DNA of 64,000 bases from Schizochytrium sp. TIO01 (taxonomy: Eukaryota; Sar; Bigyra; Thraustochytrida; Thraustochytriidae). Shown here piece after piece: positions 13,444-23,285 of the stretch. Within the stretch, counting starts at the first letter, position 1. Each line of letters starts with the position of its first letter. The notes under the pieces were generated by a model. That model saw only the letters and a list, made by a program, of their open reading frames with translations, searched no databases and was not told where the DNA came from. A program made the position numbers and the translations under genes. The DNA lies in the NCBI GenBank assembly GCA_004764695.1, contig SMSO01000036.1:2268001-2332000 (forward strand), read 5' to 3'.

Positions 13444-13696
13444 TGCACTACCAATCGTGGCAAGAAGAGGAAGGATTAAGAGTTCTAGCGCATGCTACCG
13501 CAGTCTAAGTGAGTCCTAGCCCACCTTCTGTTAGTCCTTCTCTATGTTTCTTCCTGGAGCGACGCCGTACGAGCAGAACAAAAGTGGACGTCCGTTAAGA
13601 CTGCGGGTGACCGCGGAACAAGGGCTGCGGGGATGAAATGTCTCGAGCGATGCCCGCAGACGTACCCCCACAGCCCCCGCACGCGTTGCAGGCGGC

Positions 13697-13736
13697 GGAA
13701 AGAAGAAGAAGAAGAAGAAGAAGAAGAAGAAGAAGA
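13697..13736. repeat. GAA trinucleotide repeat
   Basis: About thirteen GAA/AGA units inside a GC-rich block. A TTC run on the same strand lies at about 13117-13145. Confidence 0.9.
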
Positions 13737-14881
13737 CGCTTTCCCTTCCCGCCGCTTTGGACGCCGGCGCCTCCCCCGGCGTGAGGGGGCCCAAATCGGA
13801 GGCTGCGGGGGGCGCTTCGCGCGAATTCTCAGGAAAAGCAGCTTCAAGCTGCCCCGCACCCAAAGGTTATCGCGAGCGCCCGACCGAAGCGCCCTTCCAC
13901 ACCCACCCGCTGCGGGGACATCTTCTCCTCCACTCCCCACTGCGGGACTTTAAGCCGGCATGCACTGGACCCCCTCCTCCCGTCCCTTCGCACGGATCAT
14001 CGTCTGTCTTCATGGACAAGTCTTCGCACGGGAGACCTCCGTGCCGCTGCCTCGCCTTCTGCAGCGGCGCTGGCCGCCCGGGCGGGCCCTGGCGGCGGGC
14101 CTGGGGCCTCCCGGCTGCCCAGGGCTTCGTCTGTGGCCCTCCCTGGCGGCCCGCCGGCGGCCCTGTGGCCCTCGAGAGGCCCTTCTTGGCGGAGCCAGCA
14201 GCGGCCCATCGAAGGGCCTCGCCGGGAGTCCTACTGATTAAGTAGGTGACTATTAGGCGAGGAAGAACTTCAAATCGAGCGCTGCGAAAGCAAAACCCGA
14301 ATATCGTCGAAGCGCTGTGCTGCCGAAGACGACGCGCGCGTGGAGGAGAGCAGCGGAGCGGCGAAGGACTGACTGGCTGACCGGCTGACGCTGGAGCTTC
14401 GAGGAGGACGCTGCGCAGAGGCACGGCGAGGCGCCCCTGGCCGCTGGCTGGCTGAGCGGAAGCTGCGGCAGAAAGGGCACGGGATCCGAGGCTGCGCGAG
14501 GAATTTTGAAATCCAAGGACACTGCTAGCTAGGTTAATTAGCGTTATTGGTGAGAGAGGTAAGTGTTATGGTATATGGTAGGAGGGCAGTAGGGGGTGTT
14601 CCGTTTGGTGGGCGTTCCTTTCTTATTTTTGTTTTGTATTGTATTGTTTGGTTTGTATGTTAATATGAGGGAGGTGTTCTTTCTTTTTCGTTTGAGTTGG
14701 TGAGGTTGGTTTGATTGCATTGCATTGATTGCTTTGGCTGCGTTGGATTGGATTTGATTGGGTTTGTCGTGAGGTGCTGTTATCATCTTCCTTTGGGGCA
14801 CTTTGTGACATCTTCTTTGGATATTCTTTCTATGTTCTTTGTGCCTGGCTGTTGGTCTGTTTAGTTGGCTTGTTTTTATAC

Positions 14882-15118
14882 TCCGTTCGTTCGTTCGTTC
14901 GTTCGTTCGTTTGTTCGTCCTCTTTTTTCCTGGAAATTCTGGGAAGAGCAGAGGAGTCTTTCTCTTTCTTCTTCTTCTTTTTCTTCTTCTTTCTCTTTCT
15001 CTTTCTTCTTCTTTTGTCTTTTCTTTTTTCTCTCTTCTCTTTCTTCTCTCTTTCTTCTTCTATTTTGTCTTTTCTCTCTTCTCTCATCTCCCTTTCTTCT
15101 TCTTTCTCTTTTCCTTTT
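14882..15118. repeat. GTTC tract followed by a long polypyrimidine run
   Basis: Six GTTC units at 14884-14910, then from about 14955 to 15118 an almost pure C/T strand of TTC, TTTC and CTTTT units. It yields long Phe/Ser frames on one strand and Arg/Lys/Glu frames on the other; neither is credible protein. Confidence 0.9.
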
Positions 15119-17139
15119 CACTTAGTTTTTGGAAAAGGAGAGACTGCTGACGAGACGAGCGTGAAGAAGCAAAAGCAAATTCGATTCGCAAGCAGACCTT
15201 CTGCGCGAGCGAGTTGAGGCTGCTGCTGCAAGCTCCGAGGAGAGCTGTGCAAAGGAGCGCTACGCCGATAAGAACCAGACAATCTGACCTGAAGCAATTG
15301 GGCCTCGGAGAGCGGTGCTGGCAGAGAGCTTTTTGGCGAAGCTGGAGAGCTCATTGGCGAGAAGGTACGTTGATTGACGGAGAAAGGAGCCCGGTTCCAC
15401 TCCTCCTCGAGTTAGGATGGTACTCGAACAAGCTGGCGCTCTAAGAAAGGGCTTTGAAGAACAGGAACAAGGAGAAGAGATCACGAGGCGCCTCCGCGGC
15501 GAGACGTTCGTCCATCATTACGTTTGCTAAAGCGTCACGCTTATTTTCTAGCCTGGTACATGGATAGATAAATCATCGAGCAAACGAGGAGAAGGTTTGA
15601 AAGAAATAAGAGGGGGATAGAATAAACGAATTCATGAATACTTTATTTTGTGAAAAAGGAAGAAGGAAAGAAGGAAGGAATGCGAAGGAAAAGAGGCGCA
15701 ACGCTCGATTCTAAAGGCCTGTGCGAAGAAGGAGAAAGTCAATCAGATTAAGAGGCTGTGCCGAAAACCTGACGAAGACCTACTATGTACCCCCCTTAGG
15801 AACTTCAAAGCTTCTGTTTTCTGTATTCCCCTTCTAATGCTGGTAGAACAAATAGATCAATGAAATATATGATGAGGAAAGAATATGGCGCATCATTTAT
15901 CCTGTGTTTATAGGGAAAACTCGGCGAGCGAGCCAGAACGAGTAAAAGGAGAAAAAAATTATGAGAAAATCGGCGGGTGAAGGTTCAATTGGACTTACAT
16001 TGAGGTTCTAGGTGTTCCTCTGAAGAAGTCGTGTCCCCCCATTCACGTTATTATAGAGGCTTTGACTCGCTCGCTCTGGGCCGAGCGCTTTTCAATCGAT
16101 TGAAACGCGCTCCTTCGACGTGGTGTAGAGATAAGTTTCTTCCTCCTTATCTCCCTCCGTTCATTCGCTCTCTTTGTTTTCTTTTATGATATTGGTCGAT
16201 TCCTTCTTTTATGTTTCTGTAACTATCAGGAAAAAAACAACAACAACTTCTATGCATGAACCAACAACGCGAAGCTCGACATCAATCTGGTCGAGTCGCG
16301 ACCGGATTACCTCGATTAGCCGACTCTATAACTATCACAAGGAGTTGATCGGACCTGAAAAGGCGAAAGTCGTATTGGCCACAAAAATGAAGAACAGAAC
16401 TAGCCCACTCATGCACTTAAAGTACCCGTTAGAGTACTGATAGCCGAGGGCGTAATGTAATTCGGGCACAGGAAGGACTTTTGTTGATTTACTCCTCCTC
16501 CTTCTTGGTGTACCGAAAGGCGAGGATTGCGCTGGTCGAAACGGCACGGGTCACTGGCTTGAGCGGTAGGTAGCACGCGCTCTCTGAGAGTCCCTCTTAA
16601 CGGCTGGTAGAGTATCATCAGCTCACTTACGATGCAAGGTCATCAGATGCTATATATGTGTCATGGGCCTTTTTCGTTTGCCACTCATCCGCTGGATAGG
16701 TTTATCTGCTTGATAAGCTGATTGTATTCGTGTTACCCGAACTCGGCATATACTCTTGTGATATATAGCGACGCCTGCCAAGGCTACATATAAGCCAGCC
16801 ATCGCCCGTGGAAGATTACATGAATTGCGTTTGTTCTTCTTTTTCCTCGTGGAGCAGTCACTGTATCTTTCTTCCGGATATTCTGAAGCCGGACTCGTGT
16901 TGAGTGATGAAGAGCTTTCAATTAAGTTTTCTTTTGCTAAAAGACCTAAAAAGAAGAAGAAATTGAGAGTGGAGGTTCTGTTTTAGACGAAACGACAGGC
17001 TAGCACAAGCAAAAACGAAGTTGACGCAGTAGCCTGGTTAGAGCGTCTGTTCGCTTTGCATCAGCCTGCATCCATCTGATCTAGCATGCCCGGTTGTGTT
17101 GGCAAACAAAGAGAAAGGCTGGCTGGCTGACTAGCTGGA

Positions 17140-17187
17140 TAGATGGATGGATGGATGGATGGAAGGCTGGCTGGCTGGCTGGCTGGT
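17140..17187. repeat. GGAT then GGCT tetranucleotide repeats
   Basis: About five GGAT units followed by six GGCT units, just before the promoter region of the SWEET gene. Confidence 0.85.
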
Positions 17188-17551
17188 CAAAATGCGAACC
17201 TTCTAATTGAATAGGTTGGGGTGTATGATACCAGATTTAGGAAATAGGAGCAGGAGGAGATGAAGGGAAAGGGGGAGTGGGCTAAAAGATGTGCTGCGGG
17301 AAAGGAACTTCGGAACTGGAAGAATCAAGACGTAGAATGATTTGAAAGACTAACTTTGACGAAAATCATTATGACAAAAAGTGAAAGATCAGAACTGTTC
17401 TTTAGAGACCCTTGCAGTAGTTTCATCAAACCAGTGTTGAGCAATACAAAGGAAATCATAAAACACTGAAGGGACGCAAGCAGAACTATATCTCTCTAAT
17501 ATTCGACCGTGACCGAAATTCCGCTGGGAAATCGAAACACACGGCAGTACA

Positions 17552-19723
17552 ATGAGCACCGACTCGGAATACTCAAGCGAGGCGCTTGCGATCGTCGTGG
17601 AGATCGTTGCCCCTGCGCTTGGTGTGTTGCTTGCGATTGTACTATTTGTCGGCCCTCTGCCAGCTGTACTGGCTGTGCGAAAGGCCAATGACCTCGGTCG
17701 CATGAATGCGCTACTTTTTCCATGTACACTGGCGAATTGCCTTGGCAACACTCTCTACGGTGTTGCCAAAGAGGACCCTTACCTGATTACCGCAAATGGC
17801 TTTGGTATCATCATTAGTGTCTTTTACTTACTCACATCCATCCGTCTTGCACATCAAGCATCCACCTTTCACATTCTTGAGCTCATGACATACATCTTCG
17901 TGATCCTCTGGATTGGTCTTGGTATCGTGGCTCGCTATGTGCCAGAGGTTGCTGAGCAGGTACTCGGTGTTGGCGCTATGTGCATGAGTCTCATCATGTT
18001 CACAGCTCCTCTCAGTACTGTTCGAGAGGTAATTCGGGAGCACAACAGTGTTTCCATCAACATGGGCTTTTTGATTGGACAAATTGCATCCTCATTTATG
18101 TGGATCATCTATGCTGGGTTCACTAAGGACATGTTTGTGCTGATTCCCAACCTTTTTGGCCTGGTGCTCGGTCTTATTCAGGCTGCACTAGTGGTGATTC
18201 TGCCTCGCAAGGCAACTCCGGAACTTGACATGAAGACAGAATTTGAACTTGGAGGTACAACTCTGGGTGGAGCATCACACCCACCCTCTGTTGGCGAGAC
18301 TGTCATGTCTCAATATCCGGAGTACCAGAACTACGAGGTTGATAGTATGGCGCCTGATGACCGCACCCCACCTGCTATTACTGCCATTACCGATGAACAA
18401 GCTGCTCATATGCCACTCATGAACCGTGGTTCCATTTCTCACCCAGACCAGTACCGCCCTTACGCTCTATCACAAGAGCAACAAGGTGCATACATTGGCA
18501 GCCCGCAGACAATTGGCTCAGCTCGTCACTTGGTACCTATGGGAGGTCCTATGCCTCCCCATCACCTTTCCCATACTCAGTCTCAGCCTCCGGGGGGATC
18601 TTCACGCTATCTGCGTACTCACGAAAGTGGATATTCCTCCGGCACTGCAGACCGTGGTCGTGTCTACTCGGAAGTTGATCATCGACCTGTAGATTACAGA
18701 GATCGTGGCATGTCAGCAGACCGCACTCGCAGCTATTCTGCTCGTGACCTTGGGTACAGTCCTCGTGAGCGTGGATATTCGTCAAACTCTGCCCACTCTG
18801 GTCCTAATGATCGCCTTGCGCCTGGGGTTCACAAGGCACCTCTGGATCGCGACTCTCACCTCCCAGAGCCACAATCTGATCACTCTACAGATGACTCCAA
18901 CTCTGTTCCGCCCCTTGACTCCCCACCTATCAGGCCTACTAGGACCCCGCAACAAGGATCTCCGGGTATTCCGAGCGATGTACACATTATGCCACCGCTT
19001 CCCGAGAACACGCAACAGCTTCCTCCTTCGAGCATGTATGGCCAGCCGGCCCCAATGCAAGCTGTCCAGACGATGCAATACCAAGTTCAGCCTGGCGTAT
19101 CCATGCATGAGCAGCAGGTGCAAGACCGTGCGAATATGTTGAAACAACAAGAAATGGAGCGTCAGCAACAGTTGATTTTGGCTGCGCAGCAGCAACAACA
19201 GCCGCCCATGTTCTCTTCCTCAATCCCGCAGATCCAGAGTCAGATGAGCAATATGCCCCCGCCTCCACCTGGAATGCAAGACCCGAATATGATGGGAGGT
19301 ATGCTGCCTCACCAGCAAATGCAACAGGGTCGCCGTCCCGATCTTAACATTAGCACAACCTATCAGCCTCCGTCGATGCCGACGATGTCTCGAGAAGGTA
19401 GTTTCCGGGGAACACCGCCTAGCCCTCCGTCCCAACCTAGCCAAATGGGGGGTGTTATGCAACAGTCATCTTCATCAGTGCGCCCAACGCCAAACCCATC
19501 ACCAATGCAACAACCGGTACCCGTTCCACCTGCTTTGGGGGGGGACAATAACTTTTCCTTGACGACATCTGCTTACAACCCTCAGCTCGCAGGTCTTGGG
19601 CCTTCCGCTAGCCAACGTAGATTCCCAACTCGCGCTAGTTCGCAAGATATGATTGGATCAGCACGTGAAGAACAGCGCCAACGGGCAGCGTCTATGGCCG
19701 TGACAGACAACTCCCAACAATAG
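17552..19723 (+). CDS. SWEET (MtN3/saliva) sugar transporter with long disordered tail
   Basis: 723 residues from an ATG in good context (gtacaATGAGC). Residues 10-216 form seven hydrophobic helices in the 3-1-3 SWEET arrangement: about 10-33, 47-68, 73-93, 104-125, 130-155, 167-188 and 191-215. Family marks are the PLPAVLAVRK segment after helix 1, the NCLGNTLYG segment in helix 2, Asn in helix 3 (ITANGFG) and Asn in helix 7 (IPNLFGLVLGLIQ). SWEETs are bidirectional sugar facilitators of the plasma or internal membranes; the substrate cannot be read here. Typical family length is 200-300 residues, so the tail from about 220 is extra: Pro/Gln/Ser-rich, with Arg-Gly-Tyr-Ser repeats at about 355-430 and Gln runs at 520-560, presumably cytosolic and intrinsically disordered. 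No intron is needed. Confidence 0.9.
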   Translation: MSTDSEYSSEALAIVVEIVAPALGVLLAIVLFVGPLPAVLAVRKANDLGRMNALLFPCTLANCLGNTLYGVAKEDPYLITANGFGIIISVFYLLTSIRLAHQASTFHILELMTYIFVILWIGLGIVARYVPEVAEQVLGVGAMCMSLIMFTAPLSTVREVIREHNSVSINMGFLIGQIASSFMWIIYAGFTKDMFVLIPNLFGLVLGLIQAALVVILPRKATPELDMKTEFELGGTTLGGASHPPSVGETVMSQYPEYQNYEVDSMAPDDRTPPAITAITDEQAAHMPLMNRGSISHPDQYRPYALSQEQQGAYIGSPQTIGSARHLVPMGGPMPPHHLSHTQSQPPGGSSRYLRTHESGYSSGTADRGRVYSEVDHRPVDYRDRGMSADRTRSYSARDLGYSPRERGYSSNSAHSGPNDRLAPGVHKAPLDRDSHLPEPQSDHSTDDSNSVPPLDSPPIRPTRTPQQGSPGIPSDVHIMPPLPENTQQLPPSSMYGQPAPMQAVQTMQYQVQPGVSMHEQQVQDRANMLKQQEMERQQQLILAAQQQQQPPMFSSSIPQIQSQMSNMPPPPPGMQDPNMMGGMLPHQQMQQGRRPDLNISTTYQPPSMPTMSREGSFRGTPPSPPSQPSQMGGVMQQSSSSVRPTPNPSPMQQPVPVPPALGGDNNFSLTTSAYNPQLAGLGPSASQRRFPTRASSQDMIGSAREEQRQRAASMAVTDNSQQ

Positions 19724-20258
19724 GTCTACAGTACTTCACCTTTGCGAAACTTTTGACACACCTCAAAGCCAAAGTCGTTTATGAACCTTGTTTTTAGCTT
19801 TAAACCACAAATCCGCTCCATGGCGCGTAACATGATATCTTGGGATGTTTCAAGGGCCCAAGTACGAACAAGCTAGAAGAGGAGGTCTCTTACATAAACG
19901 AGTAAAGTGTAGTTGTACATACTACAATATCTACTACAATTCGATGACTTAAATAATAAAGAAGCATCTTTGCGTGTATGTGTGTGTTTGATTGTAAAAA
20001 TCAAATAGCGGCAAAAGAAGAACCAAAAATATATTTCGAATAAATGTCCTACTTTCCGCTTATAGTTGATCAAATGATTTCTCTAACTGTCAGGGTTAGA
20101 TTCTTCAAATCAAACAAACTACGTGGACAGAATGAACCAATGAGAAACACCACAACTACTCATATCGCTGTGAATAACACGATGCAAAATATTAGTCTGA
20201 AAAACTGAGTATGTCCCTTGTTATCTTCTTAAGACTTGTGCGAATCCACAAAACCAAA
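19724..20258. other. Convergent 3' flanks of the SWEET gene and paralog A
   Basis: AT-rich spacer between two convergent genes, with AATAAA-like signals near 19955. From about 20137 rightward the sequence is repeated at 23165 downstream of paralog B. Confidence 0.6.
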
Positions 20259-22388
20259 CTAGTAGTAAGTTACAGCAAACTCGTACCCTTGAAGATTCTT
20301 GCTTTTGTCTGAGTGGAAATACACTATCATCTCTTGAACAAGCGGATCTAGTACAGATACCTTTTTGATCTTGCCCGCGTACGTGGCCCGAAGTACTGTC
20401 CCTATCTCGTCACTACGGAGAGAATCGAAAAAACTACTCGTTGCTGCACCGGTATCTTCTGCATCAACATCCCAAACCTCCAAAATGTCATGCTTCGCCT
20501 GAGTTGCGCCTCCAAGCATCTTGAACATTACTTTCTTGTCGCTTGGCGCACGGATCAGCCAACAGAGATCTGCATTGTTATCATACTTCTTTGCAGAATT
20601 TGTAGCTAGCGTAACCCACTCACCTGTTGAGTCCAGCTTCACCACCACATTTTCATCATCATGCGTACACTTAGTGGCCCACGATACCGAAGAAATTTCA
20701 GGACATTGACTAGGCTTTGTCAGACATTGACGACCTGCTTTGTCGAGAATTGTACCAGTTGGACAGCGGCAGTATGCTTGGCGAAAGTCGTCCTTTTCTT
20801 GCTCAGTATATTTTGACTGCGGATTCGGTAAATCGATGCAGACCCGGTTTGCTGATTTAGCACACTTGGTGGAGATCTTGTCAGGCTGGGTACAGTATGG
20901 CTCACAAGCAGGATACCAGCATTGTGCTAGAATCATGTTGTTCTCACAAGATGGGTACTGATCGACGTTAGACGGGATCGCAGGGGTTGTTGGAGCAGGC
21001 GTTGGCTTGGAGGGCTTAGATGTAGGGTGAGGAGTAGGCACTTTCGTGGGGAATCGAGTGGGACTTGGCGTTGGCTTTGGTGTTGGGTATTTTGTTGGCA
21101 CATTTGTCGGCCTGCTCGTTGGTTTGGATGTAGGCTTTGATGTAGGATACTTCGTAGGGGAGCTTGTTGGCTGGACAGGTTTGTAATTGTTGCACGCATC
21201 TTGTTTCTCCCTTAAGTCAACACAGCGGCGGGTTGGGTTCTTCTCAGATGCTACCTTGACCTCAGTAGGATGTCCTACATGAAGTTCACAAGTTCCAAGG
21301 CAAGTATCACTCGCGATCGAACAGTAGAACTCGTAGCTTGAGCAATAGGAGTCAGCGAGACAGGCCTGCAAACAATCATATTCTGTAATTGACTCTTTTT
21401 GCGAATACTGGCCATCGTAGAGAAGGTCGTCATCAGTATAATAAGCAGAAGTAGAAGCCTTGGGGTTATTAAAGAGGCAATAGCCCTTGGGAGCCATGAG
21501 GTGAAGGCAGGTTTGAGAGGCAGTACGCTGAGGCACCTCGTACATACAAAATGGGAATTGTTGGAATCCAATTTTTTTGTCGTCATGAAGTGAATTCTTT
21601 GCAACGACCGTGATTTTCCCAGAGTCGGTCAGAAGTAGAGGATAGTTCACAAAGCAATGGCGTTTTTGAAAGCGTCGTTTTCTCCAACCATTCTGATACT
21701 TATATGCGGTAATAAACGAGTATGAGTATTCTCCATCGTCATATGTGTATCCATTGTAGTACGTACGAAGTTCTCCTTCATAGTCGTCGTCATAAGACGT
21801 ATACTTAGGCTGAGCGAATTGTTTAGAGTAGAACTCGAGGTCATAGTGGGAGTCATATGTGGTATAAGATGAAGAATAATCCTCATTAACTTTGCACTTG
21901 GGGCCAAGATAAACATCATCAAAAATTTGAGTAAATGCTTTGGCAGTGAGTGTTCGATGGGACGTTGGCGCAATAAGCTTTTTAACAGGCCCCAAAGAAT
22001 ACTTGTGAGGTGCCCACCCAATGTAGGCATAACTGAGCTTCTCGCCTTTTAAAGCTCTTTGCAGTGCTCCAAGCTGGTCGGTGTTTTCGATGAGAGCAGC
22101 TTTCATCATAGAGTGACGATAGCGGCGCTCACAGAATGTGGTTGGGGTGTATAGGTCGGTGTACGTACTCTCATAGCAATCGTTATACGTGCATCCCTTG
22201 CCGAATTCCTTGCTCAGATAAAACTGGCGTTTGAAGCTGATTTTGTTTTTTCTTGTAGCCCTTCCAACACAGTAACCATTGTTGAAATAGTAGCCTGAAA
22301 TACATCGCGTGATGTCATCTCCCAGAACTAAAGTGAATATACACAGAAGGCACAAGAGAGCCGTAGACATGGTCATAGTAGGCGTCAT
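20259..22388 (-). CDS. Paralog A: secreted CTLD-like / PAN / TIL / CUB protein
   Basis: 709 residues from the ATG at 22388; ATGs at codons 5 and 7 would also keep the signal peptide (about 1-23, ending LVLG). In order: a Cys-framed N-terminal domain at about 29-281 (C29...C40, C86, YIGW at 122-125, C165, C245, PFC281) with long-form C-type-lectin-like spacing; a Tyr/Asp-rich variable loop of 79 residues between C165 and C245; a PAN/Apple-like domain at about 294-399 (CLQACLADSYCSSYEF); a Pro-Thr linker at about 406-470; a 10-Cys TIL-like domain at 481-562; and a CUB-like domain at 573-709. There is no transmembrane segment or GPI signal, so it is likely secreted. An extra Cys pair (66 and 71) is shared only with B. 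The role is unknown; adhesion, matrix or recognition are possible. Confidence 0.85.
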   Translation of the reverse strand: MTPTMTMSTALLCLLCIFTLVLGDDITRCISGYYFNNGYCVGRATRKNKISFKRQFYLSKEFGKGCTYNDCYESTYTDLYTPTTFCERRYRHSMMKAALIENTDQLGALQRALKGEKLSYAYIGWAPHKYSLGPVKKLIAPTSHRTLTAKAFTQIFDDVYLGPKCKVNEDYSSSYTTYDSHYDLEFYSKQFAQPKYTSYDDDYEGELRTYYNGYTYDDGEYSYSFITAYKYQNGWRKRRFQKRHCFVNYPLLLTDSGKITVVAKNSLHDDKKIGFQQFPFCMYEVPQRTASQTCLHLMAPKGYCLFNNPKASTSAYYTDDDLLYDGQYSQKESITEYDCLQACLADSYCSSYEFYCSIASDTCLGTCELHVGHPTEVKVASEKNPTRRCVDLREKQDACNNYKPVQPTSSPTKYPTSKPTSKPTSRPTNVPTKYPTPKPTPSPTRFPTKVPTPHPTSKPSKPTPAPTTPAIPSNVDQYPSCENNMILAQCWYPACEPYCTQPDKISTKCAKSANRVCIDLPNPQSKYTEQEKDDFRQAYCRCPTGTILDKAGRQCLTKPSQCPEISSVSWATKCTHDDENVVVKLDSTGEWVTLATNSAKKYDNNADLCWLIRAPSDKKVMFKMLGGATQAKHDILEVWDVDAEDTGAATSSFFDSLRSDEIGTVLRATYAGKIKKVSVLDPLVQEMIVYFHSDKSKNLQGYEFAVTYY

Positions 22389-22399
22389 CCTACTTGCAT
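22385..22399 (-). promoter_or_regulatory. Four-codon uORF overlapping the start codon of A
   Basis: An ATG at 22399-22397 opens a four-codon frame whose TGA overlaps the main ATG (ATGA). The same arrangement precedes paralog B at 25423-25409. It could lower initiation or allow reinitiation; it could also be chance kept by the recent duplication. Confidence 0.35.
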
Positions 22400-23285
22400 C
22401 AGAATATCCAACAACCAGAAGATTGGGGTTTGCTTTGCTAGAGGTTCCCTCTTTACGACTTTACCCTTGCTACTTATGTTCTATGGCTAAATCTATAGTC
22501 AATTAGCCATCAACGAGCTTACATGCACGACACACATTGGCAGGCCATGCACTCGAGTGATCTCACATGTAGAAACTCACTACAAATATCTCTAGTAGAT
22601 TTCAGTCTTGGCTGGCTGAGAAATGTTACGTTTCTTCCTGTTCATTTTTCATATGATCATATTCGTGCGTAGGCCTACTATGCATGTTCTAATCAATTTA
22701 AAAGATCGATAGGAATATTTTGTAAATGCTCGGGCTGCATCGGCCCTGAGAAGTGCATTATTTATTAGATACTGGTACTACGGATACTGCCAACGATGTT
22801 TGACTTTTAAATCCTATGGACACTATGGAAAACACTTGTATTTTTGAAAGCAGTCAGTCTGGGTTGCAGTTTAAAATTCTAGATGAAAACATGTGTCAAG
22901 ATCAGGCATGCTGGACTAGCTCACCAGCAACCGCAATGAGCTCATTAAGAACGAAGAATCATTTAGGGCAGGGTGAAGGAACTAATCAATTTCCAAATAT
23001 GTACGTCATTAATCGGTACTTCCAATTATATTTCCGAGAACCATTAAGATTTGGGAGCGTAACATCAAGTGCGTACCTTGCAGTACTAGGACTGTATTGT
23101 TAATAAACAATTTAATATTTCTTCAATGAAAGTTTGTTTTCTTTTTCCTCATAACGTAATGAACAAATGAGAAACACCACAACTACTCATATCGCTGTGA
23201 ATAACACGAGGCAAAATATTAGTCTAAAAAATTGAGTATGTCCCTTATTATCTCCTTAAGACTTGTGCGAATCCACAAAACCAAA
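22400..23285. other. 5' flank of A and 3' flank of B
   Basis: AT-rich spacer of the A/B tandem unit. The part to about 23085 is repeated upstream of B (25424-26130) and presumably carries the promoter. No gene or obvious TATA box is recognised. Confidence 0.5.

Larger units (their letters stand above)
7829..17551. other. Long gene-poor stretch, microsatellite-dense, alternating GC- and AT-rich
   Basis: No convincing coding sequence. GC-rich islands (about 8040-8540, 11060-11600, 13540-14480, 15130-15480) alternate with AT-rich blocks (9360-9480, 10916-11000, 12690-12830). Open frames here give low-complexity peptides: Ser-Leu-Thr-His repeats at 11689-11901, poly-Glu and poly-Ser near 13700, and Phe/Ser-rich at 14830-15120. 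Many different short tandem repeats occur; the largest are listed. A fragment at 10197-10350 has ordinary amino-acid composition but no recognised relative. The base-content swings suggest a heterochromatic or subtelomere-like block, which is inference. Confidence 0.5.

Noticed and set aside
13531-14424. Several overlapping long frames on both strands
   Set aside because: The region is GC-rich, so stops are rare; all frames are low-complexity (poly-Ser, poly-Glu, Pro/Gly/Arg-rich) and contradict one another.
14729-15217. Long Phe/Ser-rich frame and antisense Lys/Arg/Glu frames
   Set aside because: They are the two strands of a polypyrimidine tract.
17030-17110. tRNA-like segment with a D-arm-like TAGCCTGGTTAGAGCG
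   Set aside because: No anticodon stem of five pairs and no T-arm GGTTCRANNCC follows.
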